Part shown: in pieces, positions 1 through 10,314 of the stretch
How positions within the stretch are numbered: the stretch's first letter is position 1
Layout of the letters: every line of letters begins with the position of its first letter
Assembly (NCBI GenBank): GCA_033807775.1
Contig: CM066314.1
Span: forward strand, 32,599,001 to 32,663,000
Reading direction: 5' to 3'
DNA: 64,000 nucleotides
Source: Saussurea involucrata
Taxonomy: Eukaryota; Streptophyta; Magnoliopsida; Asterales; Asteraceae
Notes under the pieces: model-generated
Database searches by the model: none
What the model was told of the DNA's origin: nothing
Seen by the model: the letters and a program-made list of their open reading frames with translations, nothing else
Translations under genes and position numbers: made by a program

Positions 1-299
1 CAAGTCGTAAACCTGATCGTTTATGTCGTACGATCATGTGAGAGTGTACTAAAGTCGTACGATAGACTTAGCAATATATATCGTGCGATCCTGCGAGACT
101 AAAGTCGTATGCAACTAATGTCGTGCGATCCTTTTCATATGCGTTGCATTCCAGATGCGTAGAATATCTCGACTGTCGAGGGTTTGTAGCCGATATGCAT
201 TTTTACCTACGACTTCTGAGATACGATAAGGACCTTCCTACTTGGTGGAAAGTTTACCTGCGTTGAGCTTTTGAGTGCTTTGGAATACTTTGACAGGGG

Positions 300-627
300 A
301 TGTAGTCACCTTCTTGAAAGACTTTAGCTTCGACGTTTTTGTTGAAATGTCGCTCGACCGCTTGCCCCTGGGTGTCGAGGTTGTCAGCTTGATGTCGTTG
401 TCTTCACAGAATGGTCGAGTCTCGTAGCTTATGAACTAGGATCTATTGTTGTAGACGATTTCGGATGTCGTTCGACCAATTATCTTCTTGGTCTTCCATC
501 TGGATGTCATCGTCATTTTCGATGGACGACGTCGCCAGATTGGAATGTTGTCGAGTATTGGTTCGACCAAAGTAGACGCAAGGTTTGCTAATGCGTCGAT
601 TTGAGTATTCTGGTCCCTTGGAATCAT
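300..627 (-). pseudogene. Scraps of Tat-type pol: RNase H end and integrase core
   Basis: Read on the minus strand, the right part encodes IPRDQNTQ-DALANLAST, the typical end of the RNase H domain in Tat-lineage Ty3-gypsy polyproteins. After a short jump come fragments like SYETRPFCED and IKLTTSTPRG, which recall the integrase core around its second catalytic Asp (family pattern DNGSQF...TSTPR). In this copy the NGSQ part is degraded to NNRS plus a stop. Everything between and around them (RT, the integrase zinc finger, the rest of the catalytic core) is missing, so this is a deletion derivative without function. The same scraps occur in element E at 46901-47330. Confidence 0.7.
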
Positions 628-1235
628 GACTGGTGATTTGCGAGTTTCAATGTACGAGTTGTCTTTATTGACGACATATGTAATGACTAGCGATCACGCG
701 ATTTCAACATGTGAGTCGCTTTTATTGGCGACCGAAAGTTTTAACCTGTGTTTGCCATGAGTGGCGATCATAAGAAAAAACGTGGGTCATCTTTAATTGA
801 CGATTATAAGTTGCAAGTCGTAGAGACTTCGTTTCTCACAATATAAATCGTAAGAGCTGTGTTTTATATGATCTTGCGAGCCTGCAATGTAAAATCGGAG
901 GTGGTCGTTGGTTTGACCAATGATCCTTTAATGCTTAAATCAACATTCATATGTTAGATCATAATAATTGAACGAGGAGAATATACTTAGAGTATATATA
1001 TAGAGTTGTTTATACCATATTCCATCCAAGCGGGATGTCACAGTTACCGTAACTTGGAGTCGATAAGCGCCTTTTTCTCCAAGGACTTTTGAAATTGAAA
1101 TATGGTGTTTTCTATTTTGTGACGGGCGTTCCGAGTCCCCGAGCCCCTCGGACGATGCGATCCATGCGATATTTTGACGGAGCATTTTTTTAAGGTTTGA
1201 ATTTGGCTTCGAGCCGCATTTGATTCCGATTGAAG

Positions 1236-1535
1236 TTAAATCACAGGATCTTGAAGATTTGTTCGCTTCTGTTTGACAGGCTTGAACGATGGGTCGACAT
1301 TGAACTTGTGTGAGATGATATCGGGAACAGCATATCCCTGCAAAAAAGATATCAGCTTTTCTCGGAGGTTGAGATCGAGGGACGATCCGATGAGGACTTT
1401 TTGCTTAGGTTTGCTTTGATCTGGGATGACTTCTTTCATGCGATAATCATTGATTGATTCGAGAGTGCCTTGAGCATTTTTGAATCCTCCAGTCACCGGG
1501 ATAGCGGTTCGTTCTGGGTTTCCCTTATCCGTCAT
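1236..1535 (-). pseudogene. Short ORF: protease-RT linker remnant of Tat-type pol (MTDKG ORF)
   Basis: About 100 codons starting MTDKGNPE. Its middle contains KVLIGSSLDLNLREKLISF and its end ISHKFNVDPSFKPVKQKR, the conserved segment just before the reverse transcriptase domain of Tat-type gypsy pol. The intervening FAWSHEDMPGID-type block is absent, so two pol parts are fused in frame. The start Met at 1535 lies about 80 nt downstream of the primer-binding site on the minus strand, where gag would normally begin, so this pol piece now occupies gag's position. The frame is also open upstream into the LTR. Element E has a close copy (47985-48251). Whether the peptide is made or useful is unknown. 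Confidence 0.65.
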
Positions 1536-2744
1536 TTTCCTGTGATGAAAGTAGAGAAAACTCCAAGAAACTGTTAGTAAGGTGTACGTTTCGTCGAGGA
1601 TTTTCTCTAGATGGGGTCCCACGGATGGCGCCAAACTGTTAATGCCAAAAATCGTACCAAAGGGACAACTTAAGGTCGATGTGGACTTAATCAACTAAAG
1701 AAAGGAACTTTCGACGAGACGTGCGACGAGGATAAAAATAAATGAGACAAGAGATTTGATGACGCAAGAAAAACCTCAATCGAGGAAAAAACCTGCGGAC
1801 GACAGTGGGTGTCGTCGCTGCACTATGGTCGCCAATCAGGGGCGATGTCCTTGGTACTGGCGTCGATCGTACGATGATTACAATACAAATGAAGTAAATG
1901 CTTTGAAATGTAAAGTACAAGTGTTTAAAGTATAAATCAGGTGTTTGTCGTGTGTGAATACAAAGTGTAAACTGCTGTTGGTCGAAGGCTGTTGTCGTGC
2001 GTCGAGAGCGTTTCTTCAAGAGAAAGTTCTTTGCTTCTGTTGTTCTTGAGCTCGCTGTAGTATTCTAGAATTCGGTGCTAGATGATAGCTTTCATGTGAT
2101 AATCATTGATTGATTCGAGAGTGCCTTGAGCATTTTTGAATCCTCCAGTCACCGGGATAGCGATTTGTTCTGGGTTTCCCTTATCCGTCATTTTCCTGTG
2201 ATGAAAGTAGAGGAAACTCCAAGAAACTGTTAGTAAGGTGCACGTTTCGTCGAGGATTTTCTCTAGATGGGGTCCCACGGATGGCGCCAAACTGTTAATG
2301 CCAAAAATCGCACCAAAGGGACAACTTAAGGTCGATGTGGACTTAATCAACTAAAGAAAGGATCTTTCGACGAGACGTGCGACGAGGATAAAAATAAATG
2401 AGACAAGAGATTTGATGACGCAGGAAAAACCTCAATCGAGGAAAAAACCTGCGGACAACAGTGGGTGTCGTCGCTGCACTATGGTCGCCAATCAGGGGCG
2501 ATGTCCTTGGTACTGGCGTCGATCGTACGATGATTACAATACAAATGAAGGAAATGCTTCGAAATGTAAAATACAAGTGTTTAAAGTATAAATCAGGTGT
2601 TTGTTGTGTGTGAATACAAAGTGTAAACTGCTGTTGGTCGAAGGCTGTTGTCGTGCGTCGAGAGTGTTTCTTCAAGAGAAAGTTCTTTGCTTCTGTTGTT
2701 CTTGAGCTCGCTGTAGTATTCTGGAATTCGGTGCTAGATGATAG
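1433..2744. repeat. Tandem duplication of 656 bp across an LTR/interior junction
   Basis: 1433-2088 and 2089-2744 are direct repeats. Each unit contains the start of the MTDKG ORF, the primer-binding site and about 452 bp of LTR. The breakpoints carry the shared microhomology CTTTC. Offsets measured at both edges and at the primer-binding site all equal 656. The copies differ by scattered substitutions (for example GCGGTTCG versus GCGATTTG), so the event is not brand new. The first unit therefore ends in a truncated LTR (1637-2088) that runs straight into interior sequence. Confidence 0.85.
1617..1633 (-). other. Primer-binding site of element A, first copy
   Basis: On the minus strand TGGCGCCATCCGTGGGA lies 3 nt inside the LTR end (LTR ...TTAACA, then GTT, then TGGCGCC). 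It starts with TGG as expected for pairing with a tRNA CCA tail. The same 17-mer occurs in C, D and E. A second copy at 2273-2289 comes from the 656-bp tandem duplication. Confidence 0.85.
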
Positions 2745-3651
2745 CTTTCTGTATGTGTTTCTCGAGTTCTGCTTCGGATGTTTGTTGCTAGATGATCCAT
2801 CTCCCAAGGTGAAGCTTCGATCTTCATATTTATAGTCTTTGTGGCTTTAAATATGATTTAATGATTGGTCTTGTAACCATTGGGGAGCTTTAATGTCATT
2901 GATGAGCGGTTTTCGTAACCACTGTCGGGTCATTAATGCTCTTGATGACTCGTCCGTTACTGGTCGTTGTCCATTAATGACGTTGACTCCTGCATTAAAC
3001 ACTTTAACAAACATAACAGTTATATTATGTGAACGTTAGTTGGTCGAGGTCGCATGGTTCTATGCGACGATCGTACGGAGCGGGCGACGTCGTGGTCGAG
3101 TGTCGAGTGTCGCGAGGAACTCTCGACTTGCCTTTCAGGAGGGACGACGGAGGTTTTCTGGGTCTTTGTCTGGACCTTATCTTAATACAAGGTATGGTTC
3201 ATAACAAGTGTCTTACCTTTTCTAGTCGTGGTCAAGACATGTATTGATAAACAGAAGAAACAGATGTTAACGGATAGTATACTCGTAAGACTAGGTCGTA
3301 AGACCACTAGGTCGTAAGACCAGGATGTCAGGACGATGTTGTCGCAGAGCCAGAGCGATATAACAGCGATGGCAGAAGACTGTCGACGTAAGATCGACGA
3401 GTCATAACTGGCGACACAAGACTAGTGACATGTGACTGGCGATGTATGACGTGCGACACGTGACGTGCGATCGTTAGATGTAAGATGACTACTGACCCAA
3501 TAAGTCAACTATAGTGGTTATTTAACGTATGTCGGAGATATGATAATAATGGGTATTATCCTTGTCGGTCGGGGGCAGGGTAATCAATGTCCATAGGTCA
3601 TGTCGAGGGGATTTCCTCAGGTCGGTCGAGGGTGTGATTTTTTACCCAAAC
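2293..3651 (-). repeat. LTR of element A (beta type)
   Basis: About 1360 bp in reverse orientation, starting TGTTAATGCC and ending near TTTTTACCCAAAC. It matches both LTRs of element E (1384/1385 bp). On the minus strand U3 begins TGTTTGGGTAAAAAATC. The U5 end is shared with the alpha-type LTRs of B, C and D. The final A of the expected CCCAAACA terminus is replaced by CC. Confidence 0.8.
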
Positions 3652-4227
3652 CACGCCATAAAGAAAATTCCCGTTTTGAACCACTTTTAGAATCGCTTGA
3701 AGAAATGAATACTTATAACATAAACATCGTAGATAGCCTAAAAATATTGCAAAGAAATAAACTACAAATACAAATATGGCCAATAACAAATATTAGCCTT
3801 AATGTCTGTTTTCTTCAACCGTCTTCATCCATTTCTACTTACTTTTCTTCATTGAATCAACTCAATCCTACAAACATAAACAGTGAATTCCCTTAATTTC
3901 TACGACCGCCTCCGTATTAATAAAATTCCAAACAATATAATAAGTTCGAAACTAAAGCTAAGTAAAGCCAAGTAGGAAATATCACGAGTTCGGGATTGCT
4001 ATGGTTGTGCGTTTAGTGAGAATTTGAGTTAATGTGAGAAGTGGATATCAACTGTTGGATGCATATTACTATGAGATGCACTGAGATAAACCAGATCAAT
4101 CCCCGTATTAAGTGTGATTCATGGGGGGTTTCAGATTAAAAGTGATCAACGATTCAGATACATTTATCATGTTTCTCACATTAACTCAACTTTACACACG
4201 ATACTTTGCCTATATATATATAGCCTT
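3652..4227. other. Unannotated AT-rich flank
   Basis: Sequence between element A and the MITE. It holds only short frames without recognisable domains; a 98-codon frame at 3600-3896 straddles the LTR end and is not credible. A (TA)n run at about 4211-4222 precedes the MITE. Confidence 0.5.
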
Positions 4228-4991
4228 AGGTTCATTTGAGAAGTGCTAAATATATGAGAAGTAATCTTGACCATTTATTCGGTCAAGATCGGTTTTAATT
4301 GGTCAAAAGTTGCGGCTATTCCAAAAAATAGAAGGGCAGTTTCGTAACTTTTACAAAAACATGTGACGTGTTCATATATGAACCTGTGTGATTCACATAT
4401 GAACTATATGTTCATATATGAACTCATGTAATTCACATATGAACTCTTTTTAACTAATTCATATACGAACCGTTGTGTTTCATATATGAAACTAATTAAC
4501 TGTAAATTCATATATGAATCAGTGAACCAATTAGCTGATTCATATACGAACCTTTGTGTTTCATATATGAAAGTAATTAAATGTAGGTTCATATATGAAT
4601 CAGTTGAACCAATTAACTGATTCATATATAAACCTTTGTGATTCATATATGAACCTTTGTGATTCCTATATAAACTTTTTTTAACTAATTCTCATATGAA
4701 CTAATTAACTGATTCATATATCAATCACAAAGGTTCATATATGAATTAGTTAAAAAAGAGTTCATATGTGAATTACAAAGGTTCATATATGAACGTATAG
4801 TTCATATGTGAATCACACAGATTCATATATGAACTTGTCCCGCGTATTTTTACGAAACTACCCCTCTATCTTATGAAAACCACGCGAGGAATTATCCGCT
4901 GCTTCTCAGTCAAAGCCGCCGATCTTGACCGAATGAATGGCTAAGATCACTTCTTTACTCCTCATATATTTAGCACTTCTCAAATGAACCT
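4228..4991. mobile_element. MITE-like element with terminal inverted repeats
   Basis: The left end AGGTTCATTTGAGAAGTGCT and its continuation AAATATATGAG are matched in inverse orientation by CTCATATATTT AGCACTTCTCAAATGAACCT at the right end. Further in, a GACC...TTCGGTCAAGATC block is mirrored as GATCTTGACCGAAT. It sits between two (TA)n tracts (TATATAG on the left, CTATATA on the right), suggesting a TA-rich target. There is no coding capacity, so it would depend on a transposase elsewhere. The superfamily was not assigned. Confidence 0.75.
4374..4836. repeat. Array of short palindromic units inside the MITE
   Basis: About twenty near-copies of TTCATATATGAA(C/A), itself a palindrome, separated by spacers such as CCTTTGTG and TAATTAACTG. 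The left half reads mostly GTTTCATATATGAA-type units and the right half carries the inverted counterparts, so the field could fold into one long imperfect hairpin with many small ones. Confidence 0.8.
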
Positions 4992-5055
4992 CTCCCTATA
5001 TATATATATATATATCAATGCTATATCATTCATATGATGATATCAAAACGCAACC

Positions 5056-5156
5056 TTTGCAGTTTCTCGCCCAAAGCAACCATCCGCGCGTCTTTGTAAT
5101 TTTTAATGGCTATCATATTTGTTTACAATTTTAATTGCAACAAAAAAATTGCATAC
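5056..5156. repeat. Dispersed direct repeat, copy 1 (about 100 bp)
   Basis: TTTGCAGTTTCTCGCCCAAAG ... AAAATTGCATAC recurs at 10315-10412 with few changes (a CGCG indel, GGC/GGG, CAA/CGA). Copy 2 ends exactly at the first base of the 5' LTR of element H. The origin is unknown; it may be part of an older repeat split by later insertions. Confidence 0.8.
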
Positions 5157-5389
5157 AATCAAGAGAAAAAAGAAATCAGCGAAAATCTACAAAAAAAAAC
5201 ATATTGAAGTGGGAGATCATCTGAAAAAATCAATCGTGAATTCTGAGAATCTTACGGTTTACATATGAGATTTGAAGTGCGTAGAGGTTTTTTTTTATCG
5301 TACAATGAAAAACATAAAATTAATTTTGGGGAACATAAAGGGTCAAAAGAAATAAAACTTGCACATAATGCATAAACACTTGTAATTTA

Positions 5390-6260
5390 TAGATCTTTAT
5401 TAAGAATTATTGTAACCCATCAAGGCCCACCACAATTCTTTTAACGTCACTCTAAATTCGTACAGTCCCGATGGAGTTTATTAACGGCCATCGAGTCTAT
5501 TACGAGGCATCAAGTCCCAATACAGTTCATTAAGAACCGCCAAACATGGCCCATTAAGAGTCACAGAAGCCCATGAATACCTAGAGAGGTTCATTAACAA
5601 TCACCGAGTCTGATACATTCCACCGGTTCATTAAGAGTAAGTAAAGCCCATGAAAGACAAATACATTTTAGTAAGTGCCACTTTATCCCATGAAGGCTCA
5701 ATAATTTCAATAAGTGTCACGTAAAACAATGAAAGGTCCAATATAGTTCATTAATAGCCACTAAGCCCAATACGACCCATCTAGGCTCAATAGTTCATTA
5801 AGAGACATTATAACCCATCAAAGCCGAATATATTTCATTACGAGACACTTATGCCCGTGAAGACCCAATATTGATCATTAACAACTTCTTAGTCTAATAC
5901 AACCCATCACGGCCCAATACAGTTCATTAAGAACCGTCTACAATGGCCCAATATACGTCATTATGAGTCACCAAAACCCATGAATGCCGGTGATGTTCAA
6001 TAACAGTCATTGAGTCATATGGGAGCCATCAATGCGAATAACACCCCATCAAGAGCCGCTAAAGCTCATCAAGTTTGTTAAGAGCCACTAAAGCCCATCA
6101 AGTTCGTTAAGAGACACTTAAACCTATGAACTCCAATATAGTTAATTAAGAACCACTAAAACACATGAAGACTCAATAAGGTTCATTAACATTTCCCGAG
6201 TCCATACGACCCACCAAAACCCATTACAATTCATTAATAGCCACTAAAGTCCACCACATA
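5390..6260. repeat. Degenerate tandem-repeat field (unit about 40-50 bp)
   Basis: Many imperfect repetitions of a phrase resembling CAGTTCATTAAGAGCCACTAA followed by AGCCCATGAAGGCCCAATA, for example near 5530, 5590, 5625, 5745, 5790, 5920, 6060 and 6110. Spacing is irregular and units are strongly diverged, so this is an old decayed minisatellite. There is no coding content. Confidence 0.7.
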
Positions 6261-6313
6261 CATATATCCAAAAAAATTGTTTTTACGATCCAGTTTAGTG
6301 AAACCTTTCAGAA

Positions 6314-6488
6314 GGGATGGTAACGGGGCGGGTATCCCCTTACCCGGCTCTGACCCCGGTTTCGTGTAGAGAGCCCCAACCCCGGTCCCCGGCGGGTACG
6401 ACGATTAGAAACCCTTTCCCGATCATTCTCTCGGTCGCTACCCGGTCAATACCTGGTCAGGACCCGTTTTTTAGGCAAATAACAATGA
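6314..6488. mobile_element. GC-rich MITE-like fragment (possibly hAT-type)
   Basis: A sharply GC-rich island in AT-rich DNA. The left end AAGGGATGGTAACGGGGCGG resembles the AGGGATGGCAATGGG-type ends of common plant hAT-derived MITEs. The right end GGCAAATAACAATG is a weak inverse match. The interior is rich in ACCCGG/CCCCGG. A related piece lies at 9007-9176. The short frame running through it is compositional. The hAT assignment is from memory and tentative. Confidence 0.4.
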
Positions 6489-7149
6489 ACAAAGTGTGGT
6501 TGTATGCCTAATTATTCATATATAGTCATAACTAGATGGCTTAGTGCAATACTCATCACCACCAATGGCAGTAACATGACTTCAAATAATTTTCTAAGCA
6601 CTTTGAACTTGTTTTACATTAACTAGTATATATATATATATTAATTAGTATATAAAAAAATTATTAATATATTGATAAATGCCGTTTTGATACATTTTTA
6701 TGTCGAAATTCTCTATACTTAGTGTCAATTAGATGTCAAAAGTATTACTATTATATTGCTTTTCAATTTTATTATTTGTAAATAAAAAAATATATATTTA
6801 GTTGTGTGTGTGTTTTATAATTAAAGAAAAGAAATGAAAAAAAATTAACATTCTTACTTTTATGCTTCACGTGTCAGCAAAAGAGAAAAAGAGCATTTTA
6901 TATTGTTTGGCCTTTGTGTTTGTTACTTTGTTTGCAGCAGGTTGGCTAAAAAGAAAAAAAAATGATTAATGAACTGTGTTGCATCAGCCCAACATGCAAC
7001 AGCCCACATAAGAAAAAGGAAAGAAAGAATGAACGCATGGCAGATGGAAAAAGAACGAGTCGGCAGCAATTGAAACAGACACATACGCGGCTTCCATCGC
7101 AGCCTCAAGCCGCGGCCCAAGCCGCGCGCCTCAAAATCAGAGGTTGTGT
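6489..7149. other. AT-rich stretch without recognised features
   Basis: Contains poly-A, TA runs (about 6620-6650) and no frame with recognisable protein content. The start of the gypsy LTR that ends near 8084 may lie in its right part, but no boundary could be fixed. Confidence 0.5.
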
Positions 7150-8090
7150 GCAACTTTGGCGGTTTCTTCTCTTTTGGGGTTTAAAACCAACGATTTAGAG
7201 GAATAATGGGGAATCAATTTGGGGGAAGAAGAGAGCAAGAAGGAGACCGATTTGGAGCAATTCCTCCATCAATTTCACTTAACCTTTGGTAAATTCTTTT
7301 TAGTTGTAACCCTAGTTTTCATATTCCATCATTAGTTTGATTAGATTTTGATGGTTACTCTTTGAGATTCCATTGTAATCGTTTGGGACAAACCTATTTT
7401 CTTGATTTCCATTTTTAATGTCAATTTCGTTTGGGTTTTCATTTAACTTGATCAATTACTTGAATATCTTATGAAAGGTTGTTAGTCAAAACATTAGATA
7501 CGTAATTGTCTTTTGGTTTTGATGGAGTAACAATAGAACTCTTTGAATTCAATAAGGTTTTCAATTTGAGTTCTTGAAATCTTGCAATCAAGGCTATAAT
7601 AAGCCGAGCTTATGAACTTATTGCTTGGAGTTGGTATTTTTCTAGTTCGATAAAGCTAATCACATCTAAAGAAATTAAGAGCTTATTCAATTTCTTATTT
7701 GTGATTAAGATCCGGTTGAAGAGCTTATTTTAACCGGTGCAAATTAAGGAAAAATAGAGGTCGTTAGAGATTGTTAACGACTATAACCAAACTAGGTTCA
7801 TTCTTTATGTTTACGTTCTTTGAATCAATGACAGGTGTCATCATCTTAATCGAAATTAAACTAATGTTGGGTTTTATTTCACTGTTTATAATTAATTTTA
7901 GTCGTATGTTTAGCTTTCTCAATCAAATCCAACCCCCCCCCTCCTTTTTTACGTAACGTGTAGAAGTTGAATAATTATCACAACCAATTCCTGTGGATTC
8001 GACCTGACTTACCACTATTACAATTTAAATTGTGATTTGGGAAAGTTAGAAATACTTATTATTTGACGGTCTCGACGCCCGTCAAATTTT

Positions 8091-8108
8091 TGGCGCCATT
8101 GCGGGGGA
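8091..8108 (+). other. Primer-binding site of the gypsy remnant
   Basis: TGGCGCCATTGCGGGGGA lies 6 nt after the presumed LTR end GTCA. It differs at two positions from the TGGCGCCGTTGCCGGGGA site (tRNA-Asp type) known for Athila-like plant gypsy elements. Confidence 0.75.
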
Positions 8109-8239
8109 TTGGTTTCGGTGATCGTTATTTAGCTTTTGCACTTTTTTTATTTTATTTATTTTTTCCTTATAATTTTATTGTTCATTTGAGTTAATCGTGT
8201 ACCTAATGCCAATAGTTTTTAAGCGTTTTTGCATTTTTC

Positions 8240-8963
8240 ATGGCGGGTTATCCATACCATTATGGGTCACGATATACCACCAACTCGCGAGAATCAAACG
8301 AGGTAAATATCTCTTCCCTTGAGAATCAAATTTCAGATCTAACATCTCTTGTGATACAGTTGGTTTGTAAAGAGCCGCAACAGCTGAGAGGAAGTGGGGC
8401 GTACACTAACAATGCTAATCCGACCGATTGGTACCCCACTTCACAATATCACAACGAGGAAGCCTATTCTTATGGAGGATTTTCAAGCCATTATCAAGGT
8501 CCGTACGAGCCATACTCCAACATCTACACTCAAAGATGGTAATCCCATCCATACTTAAATGAGTATGACTATGACCGGTACGACACTTCTTATCCTAGCT
8601 ATGAATCAACACCACCGACGACACAAAGCTATTCCAAGGACTCAGGTATGTCTCTTGAAGATATTGTTAACTCACTAGCTCTTAGTACATTAACATTTCA
8701 ACAGGAAACAAGAGCAAGCCTTGACAACTTGGAAAACCAAATTAGCCAGCACGAATCCGCAATACGTCGGTTGGAAGCTCAAACTGAAGAAAGGTTGGGA
8801 TCAATGAACAATAAGAGGCTGGAAATCTCCTTAGAGGAAGAGGATGAAGAAGAAGGCACAAACCGATATATTTCATGAGATGTCGACAAAAAGGGAGAAG
8901 ATATGAATATGTTGGAACCGATGGTGATACCTCCTCTTTTTCCTACACCGTTGGTTGATCTTG
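8240..8963 (+). pseudogene. gag fragment of a Ty3-gypsy element
   Basis: ATG at 8240 opens a 100-codon frame rich in Tyr, Ser, Asn and Gln (MAGYPYHYGS...), closed by TAA at 8540-8542. After the stop, a second open stretch in another frame (8648-8878) contains LEDIVNSLALSTLTFQQET followed by LDNLENQISQ and RRLEAQ. This heptad-like segment is familiar from the C-terminal gag region just before protease in many plant gypsy elements. A Glu-rich tail follows, then the frame ends at the microsatellite. The capsid core and zinc knuckle are absent. It is probably non-functional, although short gag-like ORFs behind a primer-binding site also occur in non-autonomous elements. Confidence 0.55.

Positions 8964-8964
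<1 letters not shown>

Positions 8965-9006
<42 letters not shown>
8965..9006. repeat. (TA)n microsatellite
   Basis: About 20 uninterrupted AT dinucleotides. It separates the gypsy remnant from a GC-rich MITE-like piece. The Ile-Tyr repeat frames across it on both strands are artefacts. Confidence 0.95.
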
Positions 9007-9008
<2 letters not shown>

Positions 9009-9176
9009 GGGTACCGAGCGGGTCGGGGGGTGTCTCACCCGGCCCCAACCCCGGTTTAAGTGTACCGGGTAACCCCGTCCCCAACACCGGACCCGTTTTT
9101 GCGGGTATTCCCCGACCTCGGCCGGGTCTAGTGAATCGAGTTCCCCGTCGGGTCGGGGCAAATCACCATTCCTACT
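9007..9176. mobile_element. Second GC-rich MITE-like fragment
   Basis: Starts CCGGGTACCGAGCGGGTC and ends GGGGCAAATCACCATTCCTA, whose complement (TAGGAATGGTGATTTGCCCC) resembles the left end at 6314. The interior repeats CCCCGG/ACCCGG motifs. The left terminus is replaced by the TA microsatellite, so only one end is preserved. Confidence 0.4.
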
Positions 9177-9337
9177 TTTCAGAAAGTACCTACATATTAC
9201 ATTTGCATCCATGAATGTACGTATACTATATATGCATATATGTTTGTAATGAATAGATTTATTTGTATGCCTATATGAAAATTATATACATATCTAGATA
9301 CATACACATACATTTATAAAAGTAAGTATACATACAA

Positions 9338-9525
9338 ATTTCCGATGGATTTTCTTCGAAATTATTAAAAAAATAAAATTTTAACTAATGTTAAAATCCA
9401 CTGAAAGTACAGTTAAATAATAATCTTTTGATTGATTGAAATTAAAGTCGAAAATTCAGATTATTTAAAAAAAATTAGGGGCAGTTTCCGATGGATTTCC
9501 TACGGATATTTCGTCAGAAATTAAC
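9338..9525. repeat. Short repeats resembling CACTA-type subterminal motifs
   Basis: TTTCCGATGGATTTTCTTCG at about 9339 and TTTCCGATGGATTTCCTACGG at about 9486 recall the TTCCGACGGATTTCCGTCGG motif common near the ends of plant CACTA transposons. No CACTA terminus was located, so the link is tentative. Confidence 0.3.
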
Positions 9526-10314
9526 ACATATAAAACGAAAATGTTTAAGGAATTAGGTTACCATACGTTTTCAGATTCGTTGAGTTTATCATACGCTCAC
9601 CCATCCCATACTTCTCGATTTCTTCCCCATGCATCTTTATTGCTCCTTAACGAATAACGGTCGGTAAACTACTCGATTTCTTGTTGGCAAACTCAAAATC
9701 CCTAACTACATTCATTGTACGATCTAACTGGAGATGTTCATTACATTAACCAAGTAACTCGATTGGGTATTTTGTATTCCCTTGGTTTTCATGATTTTTT
9801 AGGAGATGTTGAAGTCTGAAGTCTTATTTCACTTTAGATTTTAAGAGGTGGTGGTAAAGTCTGAAATCTGAATCAATAAGACTATTTGTTTTTTGTAAAC
9901 TGACAAACGTCTAAATGTGTATAATTTCCTATTTATCCCTAGAAAGTTCAACTTAAATACGTCAATTGAAGTGAGCATCGATGATCGAGGGATGAAACGA
10001 ACAAAAAAAGAAACAAAAGAAGAATGATGGCAAATTTGCGAGGTTGTGGAGTTTAATCATATCTCACACACGAAGCCCCGATTTAAGCGATTCAAGATGT
10101 TATGCAACACACATGTGTACAATCTTGGTTCTTACCTTGCCCGAATCCAGTTGCATGTGTGTGACACATGAGAAGTCTATTTGATTCTCAAACATGCATC
10201 TAATCTAAGTTGTAGAAAACGAGAATTCCTGCAAGTCTACGTTAAGTCCATGATTAGCGAATTGACGTCTATCCAAAGTAATATCATAATTTCAACCGAA
10301 ACTTTACTTTCTTA
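9526..10314. other. Unannotated stretch
   Basis: AT-rich DNA with no frame of interest and no repeat I could match inside the window. Confidence 0.5.

Larger units (their letters stand above)
1..3651 (-). mobile_element. Element A: Tat-like LTR element (subfamily beta), partial, reverse orientation
   Basis: Bases 1-1636 align throughout with the interior of element E (46664-48352), followed by LTR sequence matching E's LTR. The order on the minus strand is LTR, primer-binding site, short pol-linker ORF, then RNase H and integrase scraps, so the element is transcribed right to left and its 3' half lies beyond the window start. There is no gag or protease. The right end of the LTR reads CCCAAACC instead of CCCAAACA. 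The target duplication cannot be tested because the other end is missing. The LTR/interior junction is duplicated in tandem (separate entry). Confidence 0.85.
7150..8963 (+). mobile_element. Ty3-gypsy remnant: LTR end, primer-binding site and gag fragment
   Basis: The stretch before 8084 carries U5-like phrases typical of plant gypsy LTRs (CCTGTGGATTCGACCTGACTT, then ACTTATTATTTGACGG...CCCGTCA). It is followed by AATTT and a primer-binding site, then a gag-like frame. The left LTR boundary is uncertain, the 3' part is missing, and the element ends at a TA microsatellite. No protease or RT follows, so it is a truncated copy. Confidence 0.65.

Noticed and set aside
1..3651. A and E as one segmental duplication of a larger block
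   Set aside because: Similarity ends at the LTR border (3651 versus 49737) and the flanks differ, so two separate insertions of one family explain it better.
4374..4836. CRISPR-like array of regular short repeats
   Set aside because: Units are palindromic, spacers are repeats themselves, there are no cas genes, and the context is eukaryotic and within a MITE.
6317..6511. Short Pro/Arg-rich ORF
   Set aside because: Caused by the GC-rich island; no domain, not continued elsewhere.
6923..7198. Overlapping frames on both strands that might be a small host gene
   Set aside because: No recognisable protein, no splice context, and they lie at the uncertain start of a gypsy LTR.
8779..9214. Frames on both strands with Ile-Tyr repeats
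   Set aside because: They are translations of the TA microsatellite and the GC-rich MITE; composition explains them.
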